Of a stretch of 64,000 nucleotides of DNA, positions 1 to 10,090 are shown in pieces (the first letter of the stretch is position 1; every line of letters starts with the position of its first letter). The translations under genes and the position numbers were made by a program. This DNA is from Isoetes taiwanensis. Lineage: Eukaryota; Streptophyta; Lycopodiopsida; Isoetales; Isoetaceae. Location: NCBI GenBank assembly GCA_021234155.1, contig JAJEKV010000164.1, positions 279,182 through 343,181 on the forward strand, given 5' to 3'. A model generated the notes under the pieces. The model saw only the letters and a list, made by a program, of their open reading frames with translations, was not told where the DNA came from and ran no database searches.

Positions 1-975
1 TGACTCGTGATGCCACCGATGCTCCCAAAAGTTGCTAACAAATTCATCAAAAGTGCACATATTTATTCTGCCGCATGCTTGCAGGTATTCTGGATCAACC
101 CAGCGAGGATGTTCTTGCAAATTTACCATTTGCAAAAAACTAGTGGAGCAGACAAAGAGCAAAACAGCTACTTAATAAGGAGCAAACAAGGAGCAGACAG
201 GGAGACAAGGAGCATGCAAACAAGGAGCAGACAGGGACGCAAGGAGCAATAAGAAGCGGACAGGGAGGCAAGGAGCATGCAAACAAGAAGCAGACAAGAG
301 GGGGAAAGAGGCAAAGACAATGAAGGCGTAGATGGCTATTTAAAGAGAAACTAGATATATATACTATATATGTACATTATATTTACATGTGTATTTTGTA
401 CATTATGCTCAGATATATAACCAATAATGTCGCTGAAGCATGTCAATAATTTTGTTCGATATAAGTACATGGCTTCAATGCGTAAGGCATCCATTTGCTA
501 TGTCTCTTCCTTCATCTTCTTATTCCGTGGGGTCTACCTTGTCTCCTCGTCCAAGATATAGACTCCATTACTTGTACTATGACATTTAATGATCTTGTTA
601 GATGCAAAGGGTATCCCCTTGCTCCCTTATTGGAAGGAGTAACTACGGGTCGAACTCATTCTTCCTCTAGGTTCTATCGTTTGTTATCCACCTTGATTGG
701 GTTCAGGCCTTGGCTTTATGAGCTTAATAACATCACTCAACCACCTGCTCATGATGAGCACGACCCCGAATGAACTGCTTCATTCATGTATGTTATGCCT
801 CTTATATGAGTTCTAAATTTCAAGCACTAGAATATTTCGGACATTAAGCTAGTTATAAGGATGTAACCAGAAGTGATACATGTGATCCATCTATCTATCG
901 CACATTTTCAATTTGGAAAGCTCTTGGCCATTTGCCTTACATGTAGATTCTAAATTCAGATAAGCATTCTCTTCT
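1..975. other. Intergenic, no gene recognised
   Basis: No recognisable protein or RNA gene is visible. Short open frames exist on the plus strand near 7-252 and 495-773, but neither resembles a known family. The first ends in a tandem repeat, so its coding status is doubtful. The stretch 340-420 is AT-rich (TATATA-type) sequence. Confidence 0.5.
175..310. repeat. Short purine-rich tandem repeat
   Basis: Imperfect tandem copies of a purine-rich unit based on AAGGAGCAGACAGGG and AAGGAGCATGCAAAC occur about three to four times with a pitch of roughly 35-60 bp. It is a minisatellite-like tract with no visible function. Confidence 0.6.
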
Positions 976-1178
976 GCATGTGCGAAATAGGCACCCCGGC
1001 ACGTTGTTTGAGTAAAATGACTGAACGTATCCACGGTGCGAAAGTGGCCCCCACACAGCGTGTGGAACAGTCAATTTCGCACCGTAGTTGCGCCCTCCAG
1101 AAATTTTGGAACTATCGACGGTGCGAAATAGACCTTCCCACAGAATGTGGAATAGTCATTTTCGCACTGTGGCCACGG
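976..1178. repeat. Hairpin repeat array A (GCACCGTGGC family)
   Basis: Copies of GGTGCGAAA and its complement TTTCGCACC alternate at about 976, 1031, 1075, 1116 and 1159. Together with flanking CCACGG/CCGTGG they make short imperfect hairpins. The same motif family forms arrays at 2769-2946 and 20701-20990. The array lies about 160 bp downstream of the stop of the minus-strand H3-like ORF. Subterminal repeats of CACTA-type transposons are organised like this, but no CACTA terminus is established here. Confidence 0.75.
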
Positions 1179-1335
1179 TCAACACTAGTAAATGAATACA
1201 CAGTCTCAATAAATAGAATAGCAAATAATTACAGAACCTCAACATTTATTAGAAGGAGAACTAAAATGTAACCATAAAGAGAAAAATATTAAAACACTCA
1301 TATATTAACAACCAAAAAAGGGTTACAAAAGGCTC

Positions 1336-1803
1336 CTAAGGGAGGCATCCACGGAAGTATCTAGCTAAGGCATAGTCCCTGTCATGCACAGTAACACGTC
1401 CTCTGTGCACACAACAGCGGACACTGTCCTCAAAGAGGCTAATTAGATGAGCCTCTGCTGCCTCTTGCAATATATCCAAGGCCTCTGCTTGGATTCTATT
1501 CATCTCCTCCTCCACCATCGGGACATAGTCTGGTGCTCTCTCCCTCCTCTTCTTCCTTGATTCCTTCCTCCTCTCAATGATGGCCTTCATCTCGTACCTG
1601 ACCATTCTAGCGAAGGCAAGCTTGGGAATCAGAGGCTGGGTGTGTGCCTGCCAGTACCTAATTTCCCTTAAAGCATGAGTGCCAGGAGGAGCACCCTTTA
1701 TCTTCTCAGGGCCACCATATCTAATACTAGGCTCCCCTTCCTTCGGCTTCCGCTTATTCCCATGCTTATCTCCCTTGGCTGCATCTCTCTCGCCTTGTCT
1801 CAA
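1336..1803 (-). CDS. Histone H3-like protein with enlarged loop 1
   Basis: An intact 155-aa ORF has a clear histone H3 fold. The alphaN region (residues 40-59) contains PGTHALREIR. Alpha1 is LAFARMVRYE (62-71). Alpha2 is LQEAAEAHLISLFED (112-126), with the Cys/His-containing continuation CCVH. Loop 2 and alpha3 are RVTVHDRDYALARYFRG (136-152). Canonical H3 has LQEA-EAYL-LFED, HAKRVT and LARR-RG at matching places. The N-tail is Lys/Arg/Gly-rich but has no ARTKQTARKS-type start. Loop 1 carries about 22 extra residues (roughly 72-103), including a strongly basic ERRKESRKKRRER run. CENP-A/CenH3 proteins also vary in loop 1 and the N-tail, but not usually by this much. The gene sits between hairpin arrays, which suggests it is transposon-borne. 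It is intact where its neighbours are broken. It could alternatively be a captured host CenH3-like copy. Confidence 0.82.
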   Translation of the reverse strand: MRQGERDAAKGDKHGNKRKPKEGEPSIRYGGPEKIKGAPPGTHALREIRYWQAHTQPLIPKLAFARMVRYEMKAIIERRKESRKKRRERAPDYVPMVEEEMNRIQAEALDILQEAAEAHLISLFEDSVRCCVHRGRVTVHDRDYALARYFRGCLP

Positions 1804-2326
1804 CTAGGAACAAGCTTAGAGGCTTTTGTGCGCCGGATCTCTTGAGTGGATTTCGCTTCGCCCTCTAAATGGCTTCAGTACCGCTCCACTTTGAACCGGG
1901 CTTCCCGTGATCATCCTAATTCTGGCGATCATGCCGGGCACCGTCGCCGATCATCTTTGGTCCTGTTGCTAGTCCCGCTTGATCATGCCGGTCCTGGCGA
2001 TGCTGATCATGTTGGTCCTGGCCGATCTTGCCGCACTTCTGAGTCTGTTTGCTGCACTCAGAGTTCTGGAAGTGCTCTTTGTTCCTGCCCCCTCACTCTT
2101 GCCAAACATTTGGGAATGCGATCATTGGCCCCAACGCCTTAGACGGGTAACTGATCCAGCGACCACCGGGCACCATGGCCTCAATCAACTGCCACAAAGA
2201 CTGGCCGTGTAGATAATTTCAATGGTCCAAAAGATGTAATCCAAATTATTACACCGAACCGGAATGGCTGCTTTCTCCGCACGACATGATGTCATCATCC
2301 TTGGCCACATGATGTGACCCGACCAT
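1804..2326. other. GC-rich spacer upstream of the H3-like ORF
   Basis: This is the presumed promoter and 5' region of the minus-strand H3-like ORF. It is GC-richer than the surroundings. Open frames here (1846-2142 and 1979-2212, plus strand) are short, and their translations are low-complexity products of the tandem repeat at 1905-2030. No TATA element is obvious. Confidence 0.4.
1905..2030. repeat. GATCATG-type degenerate tandem repeat
   Basis: Degenerate copies of a 20-25 bp unit built on GATCATGCCGG and TGGTCCTGGCGAT recur about five times upstream of the H3-like ORF. It could be a promoter-proximal minisatellite. No function can be inferred. Confidence 0.5.
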
Positions 2327-2680
2327 CTAGCTTCCTCTACCGCTTCCGCCTCGGGGTGGGGAAGGGCAGACCCAATTAGTAAAGAACCTGCTTAATGGAA
2401 CATTGAAAGCACGTTGATTATCTACAATCTCGTTTTCCTTCTCCAGAGTTGTGTCCACTGATACCACAATCTGATGTCCGAACTGGAATATTGTGGCGCA
2501 TAAAGGCCTTCGAAAAAAAACTCCTTCCCCAACAACCTTACCGAGCTCAAAGAAGGAGACCCGAGTAGGAAACACAAATAGCTGTCTCTGGTCTTTAGTA
2601 ATGACCTCGTCAAGATTATGTATGCCTTTGGGCCGCGCCTCATTTTGTGGGTTTTTAGAGCTAGCGCCTTCCATGGACAT
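2327..2680 (-). CDS. Orphan 117-aa ORF, unknown function
   Basis: This minus-strand ORF of 117 residues starts MSMEGASSKN and ends in a Gly/Ser/Arg-rich tail (PPRGGSGRGS). The middle part is mixed hydrophobic, with no signal peptide, no membrane segment and no family I recognise. It lies about 90 bp downstream, in the minus direction, of hairpin array B, and upstream of the H3-like ORF on the same strand. It may therefore be a separate gene or a 5' exon of the same transcription unit. Coding status rests on length, strand agreement and position only. A random ORF is possible. Confidence 0.35.
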   Translation of the reverse strand: MSMEGASSKNPQNEARPKGIHNLDEVITKDQRQLFVFPTRVSFFELGKVVGEGVFFRRPLCATIFQFGHQIVVSVDTTLEKENEIVDNQRAFNVPLSRFFTNWVCPSPPRGGSGRGS

Positions 2681-2768
2681 GAGCGGATTTTACCAAGGAG
2701 AAGAAATTCAAATAAGCAATATTGTCTCTCTCGATCCCATAAACCCCTAGACTAAAAAATGTTCATAG

Positions 2769-2946
2769 TAGCCACGGTGCGAAACGATATCATGCACACG
2801 CCGTGGAATGGTTGTTTTGCACCGTAGCCACGGTGCGAAATAGGGCAGTCCAAAAACTGCCGACATCCTGTTTTTGCACCGTAGCCACGGTGCGAAATAG
2901 GGCAGTCCAAAAACTGCCGACATCCTGTTTTCGCACCGTGGCTACG
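2769..2946. repeat. Hairpin repeat array B, 57-bp pitch
   Basis: Four hairpin sites of the GCACCGTAGC / GCCACGGTGC type occur at about 2769, 2815, 2872 and 2929. The last two units are nearly identical 57-bp repeats (2830-2886 and 2887-2943), each containing a small internal inverted repeat (GGCAGT...ACTGCC). The array ends 25 bp before the start of the copia 5' LTR, so the LTR element inserted next to it. It is the putative upstream region of the 117-aa ORF. Confidence 0.8.
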
Positions 2947-2970
2947 CTCCTAATGTACATACATGGAAAT

Positions 2971-3513
2971 TGTTGGATGTCAAACAATATTCTCAGATGA
3001 TGAGATCTTGCATTTGATTCCAGTGCTAGGTTGTTATCTGGCAAGTCACACTAAACCCTGTACCTTGGTTTCGATGGTCACATAAGGTGAAACATTGGTA
3101 GTTGAATATAATGGTTAAAAGGTTAAAGGCTTAAGTTGGAAGTTATCGAATATTGAAGGAAATTATATTGCTTATTTAAGATGGCAAATAGGACCATGGC
3201 AAATCGAGATTCAATGGTCGGTGAAGGCAAAACCGTCGGAGCCGAACACACTCGGTTTAACCTTAGGATCCGCTTGGCTATAAACATTCGTGAACAATGG
3301 ATCGTCTCTCGAGTGAGCCGGATCCGCCTAGTTCCGGGCCAACAAGGACAGAGTCAAATGTGCTACGATTTTGATTAATCCCAAAGCTACAGTGAAGTGC
3401 ATAATTGTATTTCTAATGGTTAAGGTTGTTATATAGCTAAGTGAAAAGGGTTGCCTTGTTGCTTAAATACTGGCATGAATAGAGAAGTTGCTTAAGAATT
3501 TTTTGAACTGACA
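2971..3513 (+). repeat. Copia 5' LTR
   Basis: This 543-bp repeat is matched by 18283-18835. The start TGTTGGATGTCA follows GGAAAT directly, and the end TTTTTTGAACTGACA is followed by a few bases and then the primer-binding site. Small indels separate the two copies, for example near 3000-3030. Confidence 0.9.
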
Positions 3514-3518
3514 ACAAG

Positions 3519-3530
3519 TGATATCAGAGC
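3519..3530 (+). other. Copia primer-binding site (initiator tRNA-Met type)
   Basis: TGATATCAGAGC lies 5 bp inside the 5' LTR. It matches the usual plant copia site TGGTATCAGAGC, complementary to the 3' end of initiator tRNA-Met, with one mismatch. Confidence 0.8.
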
Positions 3531-3547
3531 ACTCCAGGTTCAGGATC

Positions 3548-4416
3548 ATGGCCAGTAGATTTGGAGCAAGTCTACTCAATGCTGTTGAAGTCTGTAAAGG
3601 GGGACAGATTATGCATATTCTGGAAGTAGAAGAACTTTGGGAACTTGTACATCGCAATGAAGGTGAGGATAATGCAGATGGTACATCTGCTACAAGTGTT
3701 GCTGGTGCAAGCTCAACAGTAGGAGAAGTCAGAGGAGGAGGACGTCTGCAAATCCTAGTGAAGAAGGAAGCTCGTCAAATGCAACCAGAATTGCAAAATT
3801 AAAGGAGGCCAAAGGCATTATTTGCAGCAAGGTTGGACCAACTATTATGCTCAAACTCAGAGGTAAGACACCTAGGCAAATGTGGAGTTATTTGCTTAAA
3901 AAAAAAAAAAAATTATGAGGCCAGGACATCTTCACAAATTGATGTTTTGGAACCGAACTAAGGAACCTTAGGTTTCATGAGGATGATGATGTGTCGGGAA
4001 TTTTTTAAATTTGATAACATCATAAGCTGATTTAGATGGAGCTGGAGTTGTCATAAATGAAAGGTATCAAGTGCTATCCATAGCCCGGAGTTGTTTCTTC
4101 TAATGAGCATCCGCCGGTCTTGATAAGAAATGTTGCTAAGACAAGGAATAAAGCTGAAAATATGCTCAGAACTGAAGTAGAACAAAGGAAGGTAAAAAGG
4201 GAGAGTGATGAAAATAATGAAATACTCTATGCTAGGGGAAGAGGCCGAGTAGGTCCCTGCTTTTATTGCAATCTAGAAGGCCACATTAAGGCTAACTGTC
4301 CCCAAACTCCAAAAGATAATAGATGCTTTAATTGCCAAGGTTATGATCATGTAGTCGCTAACCGCTCCAGCCCAAGGGATCAAGAAAAAGGTAGAGGAAG
4401 AGGCATGATTTGCTAG
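3548..4416 (+). pseudogene. gag: Copia gag, broken
   Basis: The first ATG after the primer-binding site begins MASRFGASLL. A later ELWELVHRNEGED stretch fits the copia Gag position where DLWE/ELWE motifs are common. The frame is interrupted at about 3802 and again before 4120. The second half carries two zinc-knuckle-like motifs. CFYCNLEGHIKANC (about 4258-4299) is a complete CX2CX4HX4C knuckle. CFNCQGYDHVVANR (about 4324-4365) has lost its final Cys. In a working element this protein packages RNA in virus-like particles. Here it cannot be made in one piece. A poly-A run (3898-3911) is the likely site of one break. Confidence 0.8.
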
Positions 4417-4542
4417 GGGCGAGGGGTATAATTCAGAGGTAATAACTCAAGGGGAAGAGGAAACCTTAGGAACAAAGGCAAAGGAAGACCAACTGCTATA
4501 AACATAACCAGAGAAGCAGAAGAAGAGGAGGCTGAAGATGAA

Positions 4543-6079
4543 ATGGACGAAAATGCAGAGGTAACTAATTCAAAAATCTTTTCTGTTTCTGAAAGAACTT
4601 CTAAAGATGATGATAATCTATTTGTCATAGATAGTGGAGCTGAAAGAAGCGTGATAAAATCCAAGTCAAAGCAAAGGAGAAGACTAGCAAAATTTCAGCT
4701 TTTGTTTCAATGGGAGATGGGAAATTAGAAAAGGTTGAAGAAGGAGAACTTTTGGAATTATATGACTTGGAAGGAAAGATTGTTATGTTAGAGAAAGTAT
4801 TTTGTGTTCCTAATATAGTGAAGAACCTTGTAGATCTTGGATATCAAGTAGTGTTTGAAAAACTATTTTGTAAAGTGATGATGCATAATAAAATCAAGTT
4901 TCTTGGGAAATGTATTGGCAAACTCTTTGGTTTCTATAATGATAAGGCTGATGCAATCAATACAGTAAGAATACCTTCCTTGAAATTATGGCATGAGAGA
5001 CTTGGCCATACTCATGCAAACAATATTAACTATATGATTAAAAGAGGGCTGATTATAGGGGAAGAAGATAAGGTTGAAAACCTTAAGTGTGAGGGCTGTT
5101 TATTGGGAAAAAACAGTAGATTACCATTTTCCAAGCAAGCAAAAAGGGCAAAAGAAATCTCGGAGATTGTGCATAGTGATCTATGTGGACCACTAAATGT
5201 TAGAAGCATTCATGGGAGAAAGTACTTTATTACCTTTACCAAGGATCAAGCTTTGAAGCATTCAAAATATTTCAAGCTGAAACAGAAAGACAAACTGGTA
5301 AGAAAATTAAATGCTTGAGAACTGACAGAGGAGGTGAGTTTGTTTCTTACAGATTTAACAAATATTGCCAAAGTCTTGGGATTAAAAGGCAACTTACATG
5401 CTCACACACTCCTCAACAAAATGGAGTAGCAGAGAGGAAGAATAGATCACTGCTTAATGCAGTGAGATCTATGATCAAGCATACTGGCCTGCCAAACTTT
5501 CTGTGGGAGGAAGCACTCAAATCAGCAGCAAGTATTCAATAAATCTGTTGAGAATGGAGAGGATCAGCTAGATGTGCATCATGAGGATAATGTGTTGAAA
5601 AACAAGAAAAGGAGGACAGAGGCGGAAAAACTTAAGGATGGCTTGAACATTGATACAAATAAATATGGAAGAAGTGATGAAGGAAAAAGTAGGAGATTTG
5701 CTGAAGAACCCGAACTTGAACAAATTCTAGCCATTCTAGAACCTAATGTACCTTCCTGCTATGAAGAATCTATGAGTGCTGATGACTCATTATGTTGGAA
5801 AAAAGCCATGGAAGAGGAAATGAATACCTTTCAAAGGACACAAACTTATGAGTTTTGAGAGACCTAGTGGAAAAAATATTGTGAAAAACAAATGGATATT
5901 TAAACTCAAACCAGAGTCTGATGGAAAGGGGCAGAAATACAAGGCCAGATTAGTGGCCAAGGGATTCTCTCAATGGCATATGCAAATGCAAAAAACCTTG
6001 AGGTCCATCATATGGACGTTAGTACTGCTTTCTTGAATGCTCAACTAGATGAGGAGATCTTTATGGAACAACCACAAGG
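4543..6079 (+). pseudogene. pol: Copia pol, 5' part: protease, integrase, RT N-terminus
   Basis: The protease motif LFVIDSGAERSVI (about 4618-4656) keeps the DSGA catalytic core. The GAG-pre-integrase motif LWHERLGHTHAN and the CEGCLLGK zinc-binding part lie at about 4985-5110. Integrase core motifs are HSDLCGPLN (first Asp, about 5173), RTDRGGEF (second Asp, about 5318) and HTPQQNGVAERKNR with the catalytic Glu (about 5404). RT begins with CWKKAMEEEMNTF and WIFKLKP...KARLVAKGFSQ (about 5794-5975), and continues in another frame to the strand just before the palm. The frame changes at least five times. The RT is cut at 6080 within EQPQG-FEV, and the sequence resumes at 17069. Confidence 0.9.
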
Positions 6080-6622
6080 TGTTTGGGGGTCCAGGTTCGG
6101 GAACTCTGCGAGATGACCCTCTGGAGGACCCTTGGATCAAACAGAGAATTCGGTAGAATGTGTCACGCTGGGACGGTAAAAGGAACAAAGGAAAAGGGAA
6201 AGAGAGAGAACAAAGAAAACAATAAGAACACAATGATGAGAACGAAACTCTTTGATATCAATGATGATACATGAGCTCTCGCAATAGAGAGAAAATAGAA
6301 TGGAGATAAGACCAAAAACTCATCTAAAAACTCGAGTGCTAGCTCTACTCATATATAGTACAATGACCTCTGGCCCAATATAGACACTTTGCAGATCTCG
6401 GTGCCGACTCCTGGAAGGAGGCCTGATTTGCAGGAATGTTGGCGGTGCCTCTTGAGGTGTCTGAAATCACGCTGACGCTGACGGCCCGTCACTTGTCTGT
6501 TCGCCTCTTCTTTGTCGCGGGCGGCGTGGCCTTCTGCATGGTCTGCTGCGTGGTCTGCTGCTTGGTCTTCTGGCCCTTTGATGACCGACCGGACTGGACC
6601 AGGCTCCTTGTCGGGACTAACA
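6080..6622 (-). repeat. Gypsy 3' LTR (left copy)
   Basis: This is the left copy of the 540-580 bp LTR. On the plus strand it starts TGTTTGGGGGTCC and ends GACTAACA. It contains a TATA-like TACTATATATG on the minus strand (6350-6360). It differs from the right copy by many indels, notably at 6520-6560, where GTCTGCTGCGTGGTCTGCTG is expanded. Confidence 0.88.
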
Positions 6623-7779
6623 CTCCCCCCCACCAAACGACACTCAATGAGGAGAAAAGGAGGAACGGTTTCAGATGGCGGGAACCCATGAGTCTGAAAT
6701 TCATCCTGGCGAGTATGAGGACGGGGGCCATTATGATAGTTCCCAATGAGATCTTGGCGTGCCTGAAGAGCTTCGGAGGTGTGGAGACCTATGGCGTTAT
6801 GAGCGTCAATGAGAAACCCAGAGTGCACCATTTCTTCAAGGGCACGGTGTGCTTCAGCAGGTACAAACTGGCATTCCATGAGAAGGCAGGTCTGGAGGCC
6901 GAAGGTACTGACGCTTGCATTCGGGTTGCAATAATAGATAGGACGCCCTCTGGCAAGAGAGCTCAGCAAAAAGCACTTTAAGGCAGCACAAAAACCTGCT
7001 TGGCGGTGAACAGATGAATCCGGGGAACTGGCAGCATGTTCCAAAAAGAGATCAAGGCCAGAGATAGCATGTGTGGGTGTCTCCCAACCTCGTGCATTAG
7101 GGATGTAGATCCAATTTTCGGTATGGTCCAAAGTAGCGCCATTCTCCCAATTAGAGCATCGAACAAAACGCGTATCCCAGCGGAGATCCGTGGAGATCTG
7201 AGGAGGAGTCCACCCAGCATGGCCTTCCAGGACCTTAGTCCAAAAGGGAAGATGCTTATCCGAGGTGAGATACCTGGGGCGTGCGGGTGCATGTAATGAA
7301 GCATACGGAGATTGCGCCATGCCCGTGGGTGTGGGCAGCTGGGCCTGCTCCCTGAATTCACGAACAAGGTCTGCATCCAGAGCACGGCACCACTGTTCCC
7401 AATCTGAATCTGAGAGCATGGTATAGACTGGAGGATTAACCCAACCCGTGGGTATAGTCTTGCTGTCCAGAAGGGCACGCAGGGAGTTGTAGCCATCCAG
7501 GTGCTGCATATAAATTTGTGCAAACGGAAGATCCTCAGGATGGGCTAAATTCTTCCGCACCTGTTCCAACGTTTCAGCTTGCCATAGAGGTAGGTGATGA
7601 GCAAGCTTAGGCATGTACTCAGTGCATAGAGTGTTGGACCGCGCAGGATCCTGTAAATACGGATTGTTTTCCAATAACAACCAGTGGGCATGAGGGTTTC
7701 CCTGAAAAATGCGATGTGCCTCATCTCTGAATTTATCCTGTGTATCATCCAGATAGAAATCATGAAAAATATAAGCCAT
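6349..7779 (-). CDS. Gypsy-borne extra 3' ORF, unknown function, runs into the 3' LTR
   Basis: This open 476-codon minus-strand frame (start MAYIFHDFYLDD) lies between integrase and the 3' LTR. The first 385 or so residues are ordinary, well-mixed protein sequence, rich in Trp and His (for example YLTSDKHLPFWTKVLEGHAG). They have no membrane segment, zinc finger or catalytic motif that I recognise. The frame then passes through the polypurine tract and into the LTR, where the composition turns to charged repeats (DQAADHAADHAEGHAARDKE). That tail may be chance. Athila/Tat-type gypsy elements often carry an extra ORF here. It stands out as long and unbroken in an element whose gag and pol are broken. 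Confidence 0.55.
   Translation of the reverse strand: MAYIFHDFYLDDTQDKFRDEAHRIFQGNPHAHWLLLENNPYLQDPARSNTLCTEYMPKLAHHLPLWQAETLEQVRKNLAHPEDLPFAQIYMQHLDGYNSLRALLDSKTIPTGWVNPPVYTMLSDSDWEQWCRALDADLVREFREQAQLPTPTGMAQSPYASLHAPARPRYLTSDKHLPFWTKVLEGHAGWTPPQISTDLRWDTRFVRCSNWENGATLDHTENWIYIPNARGWETPTHAISGLDLFLEHAASSPDSSVHRQAGFCAALKCFLLSSLARGRPIYYCNPNASVSTFGLQTCLLMECQFVPAEAHRALEEMVHSGFLIDAHNAIGLHTSEALQARQDLIGNYHNGPRPHTRQDEFQTHGFPPSETVPPFLLIECRLVGGSVSPDKEPGPVRSVIKGPEDQAADHAADHAEGHAARDKEEANRQVTGRQRQRDFRHLKRHRQHSCKSGLLPGVGTEICKVSILGQRSLYYI
6623..6636 (-). other. Gypsy polypurine tract
   Basis: Read on the minus strand, TTGGTGGGGGGGGAG stands directly before the TGTTAGTC start of the 3' LTR. This is the expected place and composition for a plus-strand-priming polypurine tract. 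It also lies inside the long 6349-7779 reading frame. Confidence 0.85.
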
Positions 7780-7799
7780 AGGCCGACAACGCTTAAGAT

Positions 7800-10090
7800 G
7801 ACCAAATCGGAATCCTCACGATTGGATTTGATCAAAGACTAAGAGGGCACAGAGTAAGCCTTTGTCTTCAATGGAAAGGTCCGGCCAGATCTGGAGAAAA
7901 TCCGTGCTACCCAGGGGCTGCGTATTAATCTTGCCGTTGGCCGAGTACCACTTGAGAAGAAAAAGGTGGCGTCGGGCAACCACATAATCCAGATAACTGG
8001 AAGGAGTACAGAAGTCCGTAGGAATGCGGAGAGCAATATCAATATATACCTCATGTTGACTCTGGGCTTCTTCCGCAAATTGAATAGCTTGCTTGAGTTG
8101 ATGCTCTAAGTCTCGGAGCTGATTATCTTTGTCGCCAAAGAAGACGGACTCTGATTACTTCTGGTAGAGAGCGTGGCTGTGAAGATGAAGGCACGGGAGT
8201 GGAGCTTTGAAGCCGAAGGGTGGCAATTTCTGCCATCAATTATCTTACGCTACGAAGCGGTGAGTTGAGCCTCGGAGAGGCGTGAGCCGACCGGCGGCGT
8301 GGAAAGTTGGTCTTCAGAGAAGAGATGCGCATATTGTGCTCAGCAAAGTTCTTGGACTTCGGTTGGTGTAGTGCGGAGAGAGCTCCATGTACATGGTGTG
8401 GAGATCTGCAAGGGCTTGATCCCTTGTCGACAAAGGAGTTTATCCGTGATCCTTGTTGGTAGCCAACAATTCTGAATAGTGGGCTGTAACTAAGCACGGT
8501 GATCGTGGCAGGGCTAGTCTGTTCTGCTCAGCTTTTAGAGATTCATGGGCACGTAAAAGAGCCTGCATTAGCTTCGTTGAAGCTTATCTTCAAGAGATTG
8601 AACTTCCGTGGTGGCGGCAGCATGGAGATCCCCGTGAACCGCCCCGTGGCCTCCATGTAAGCTTGCATGCCATTCATGAAGGTTTCTTGCAGTCCACGAA
8701 GCTTAAGGACAACCTTGTACATCCTCACGATATTGATCTGGGCCTGCCGAAGGTGAAAGTCGCGGGGCCTCGTTGGCGGTTAGACTGTGACGTCTGAGAA
8801 ACATGATGAGAATTTGAGGGCGTGGTCTCCATGGATGAAGAGGACACAGGAATAGGTTTGTCTTGATTTTGAGCGTGACCATTCACCAGGGGAAGGATGA
8901 GGGCGTGAAGTCTCAGCCCGATGGTTTTTAAGAAGGGAATGGAAGGTTTGGTGGGTGGATGCTTGAGAAGTGGTGGGGGACCCAGGACTGGATAGAGGGA
9001 CACAATGATGGATGACAGTTTGGAGGTGAGCACCCACAGCAGTTTCAAAGCCAGAAGAGGGGGCTGCTCGGATGCGATCAATTTCATGAAGAAGTCGGAG
9101 GAACAAAATCTGTGGCCAATCAATAGGATGAGTGGAGTGGATGGCCATAATAACGATGTTGAAAAACTGTTTATTGATGTGGGTATTCTTGATGGAATAC
9201 CCATAGAACTTGCGCCATAGAAATTTAACAAAGTTCGTGAGTCTATGAGTGTTGGCTTGATAAGGAGGTTGGCCATACTGAGAGACATCCTGTTCCTGTA
9301 AGGCAGCCCAAGATAAAGAAGACTTGTGAAGAGAGACTTGGAATACCTGAGAAAGCAGAACCGGGGTAAGCAAAATTGTGGTCCGACGACTTCGGTGGCG
9401 TGATCCGCCGCTGATGTTGATCATGTGAGCGACAAACCACCGAGTTGATTCGATTGGGGGGCAGGAGTTCCCGCCGAAGAATTCATATGCCTAGTGGCGC
9501 TTCTGCAATAAATAGCGACTTGGACCTTCCAAAGCATCGCGAAAGGTGGGAGTGGAAAAACTAACAGACTCAAAAAGAGTCGGATCCCTTGGAGCAGTAT
9601 CTTGAAGAGTAGGGAATTTTGGTGAAACAGCCATGGCAAGAAACGAAGGAAGGAAGCGCAAGAGCGATGGAAAGAAGCCGAGGGTGGAGAGCTAAGAGGA
9701 AAAACGAAGATAGACGGTAAAGGTTTTAGGGGCTTAAGTTGTGGTTTAAAGGGCATGATGAGAAGGAAAAAGGGTCGTTGATGAGGGCCAAGTGGCAACA
9801 GATCCGGCGGGGACGATTGAGAGGCAAAAATTTGGCTAAGTCCCGTAGTAGTGAAGGGAAGCGATGAACCGCATGGAGATAAGTCGTGAAGGAAATCCGG
9901 TGAGGGATTTGACAGCCAATGGCAAGGTACAAATAATAATGGCCGACGGGCGAAAAGGAAGGGATGGCAATTAATGCCGTAACTCCGGCGGATATCATAA
10001 AGAAGAATGTGTCGCATAAAGGCCATGGCTAGATATGCGGCGCGAGAGAAATTCAGATTTAGAAAGAGCCTTGCATTGCAAACCACATTA
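7800..10090 (-). pseudogene. Gypsy extra region, fragmented ORFs
   Basis: Several overlapping minus-strand frames suggest one or two former proteins broken by frameshifts. The clearest stretch (about 8780-9424) includes TNFVKFLWRKFYGYSIKN and MAIHSTHPIDWPQILFLRLL. This style resembles the plant transposon ORFs found in Athila-like elements, but I cannot name the family with certainty. A second stretch (9421-10086) begins MVCNARLFLNLNFSRAAYL and becomes Pro/Leu/Ser-rich. No membrane protein or envelope is claimed. The region lies between the integrase and the 6349-7779 ORF on the same strand. Confidence 0.5.

Noticed and set aside
7-252. 81-codon ORF at the window start
   Set aside because: Its second half translates a purine-rich tandem repeat. 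No homology recognised.
1183-1190. CACTAGTA as a possible CACTA transposon terminus next to array A
   Set aside because: The hairpin array lies outside, not inside, this putative end, and no matching opposite terminus was found.
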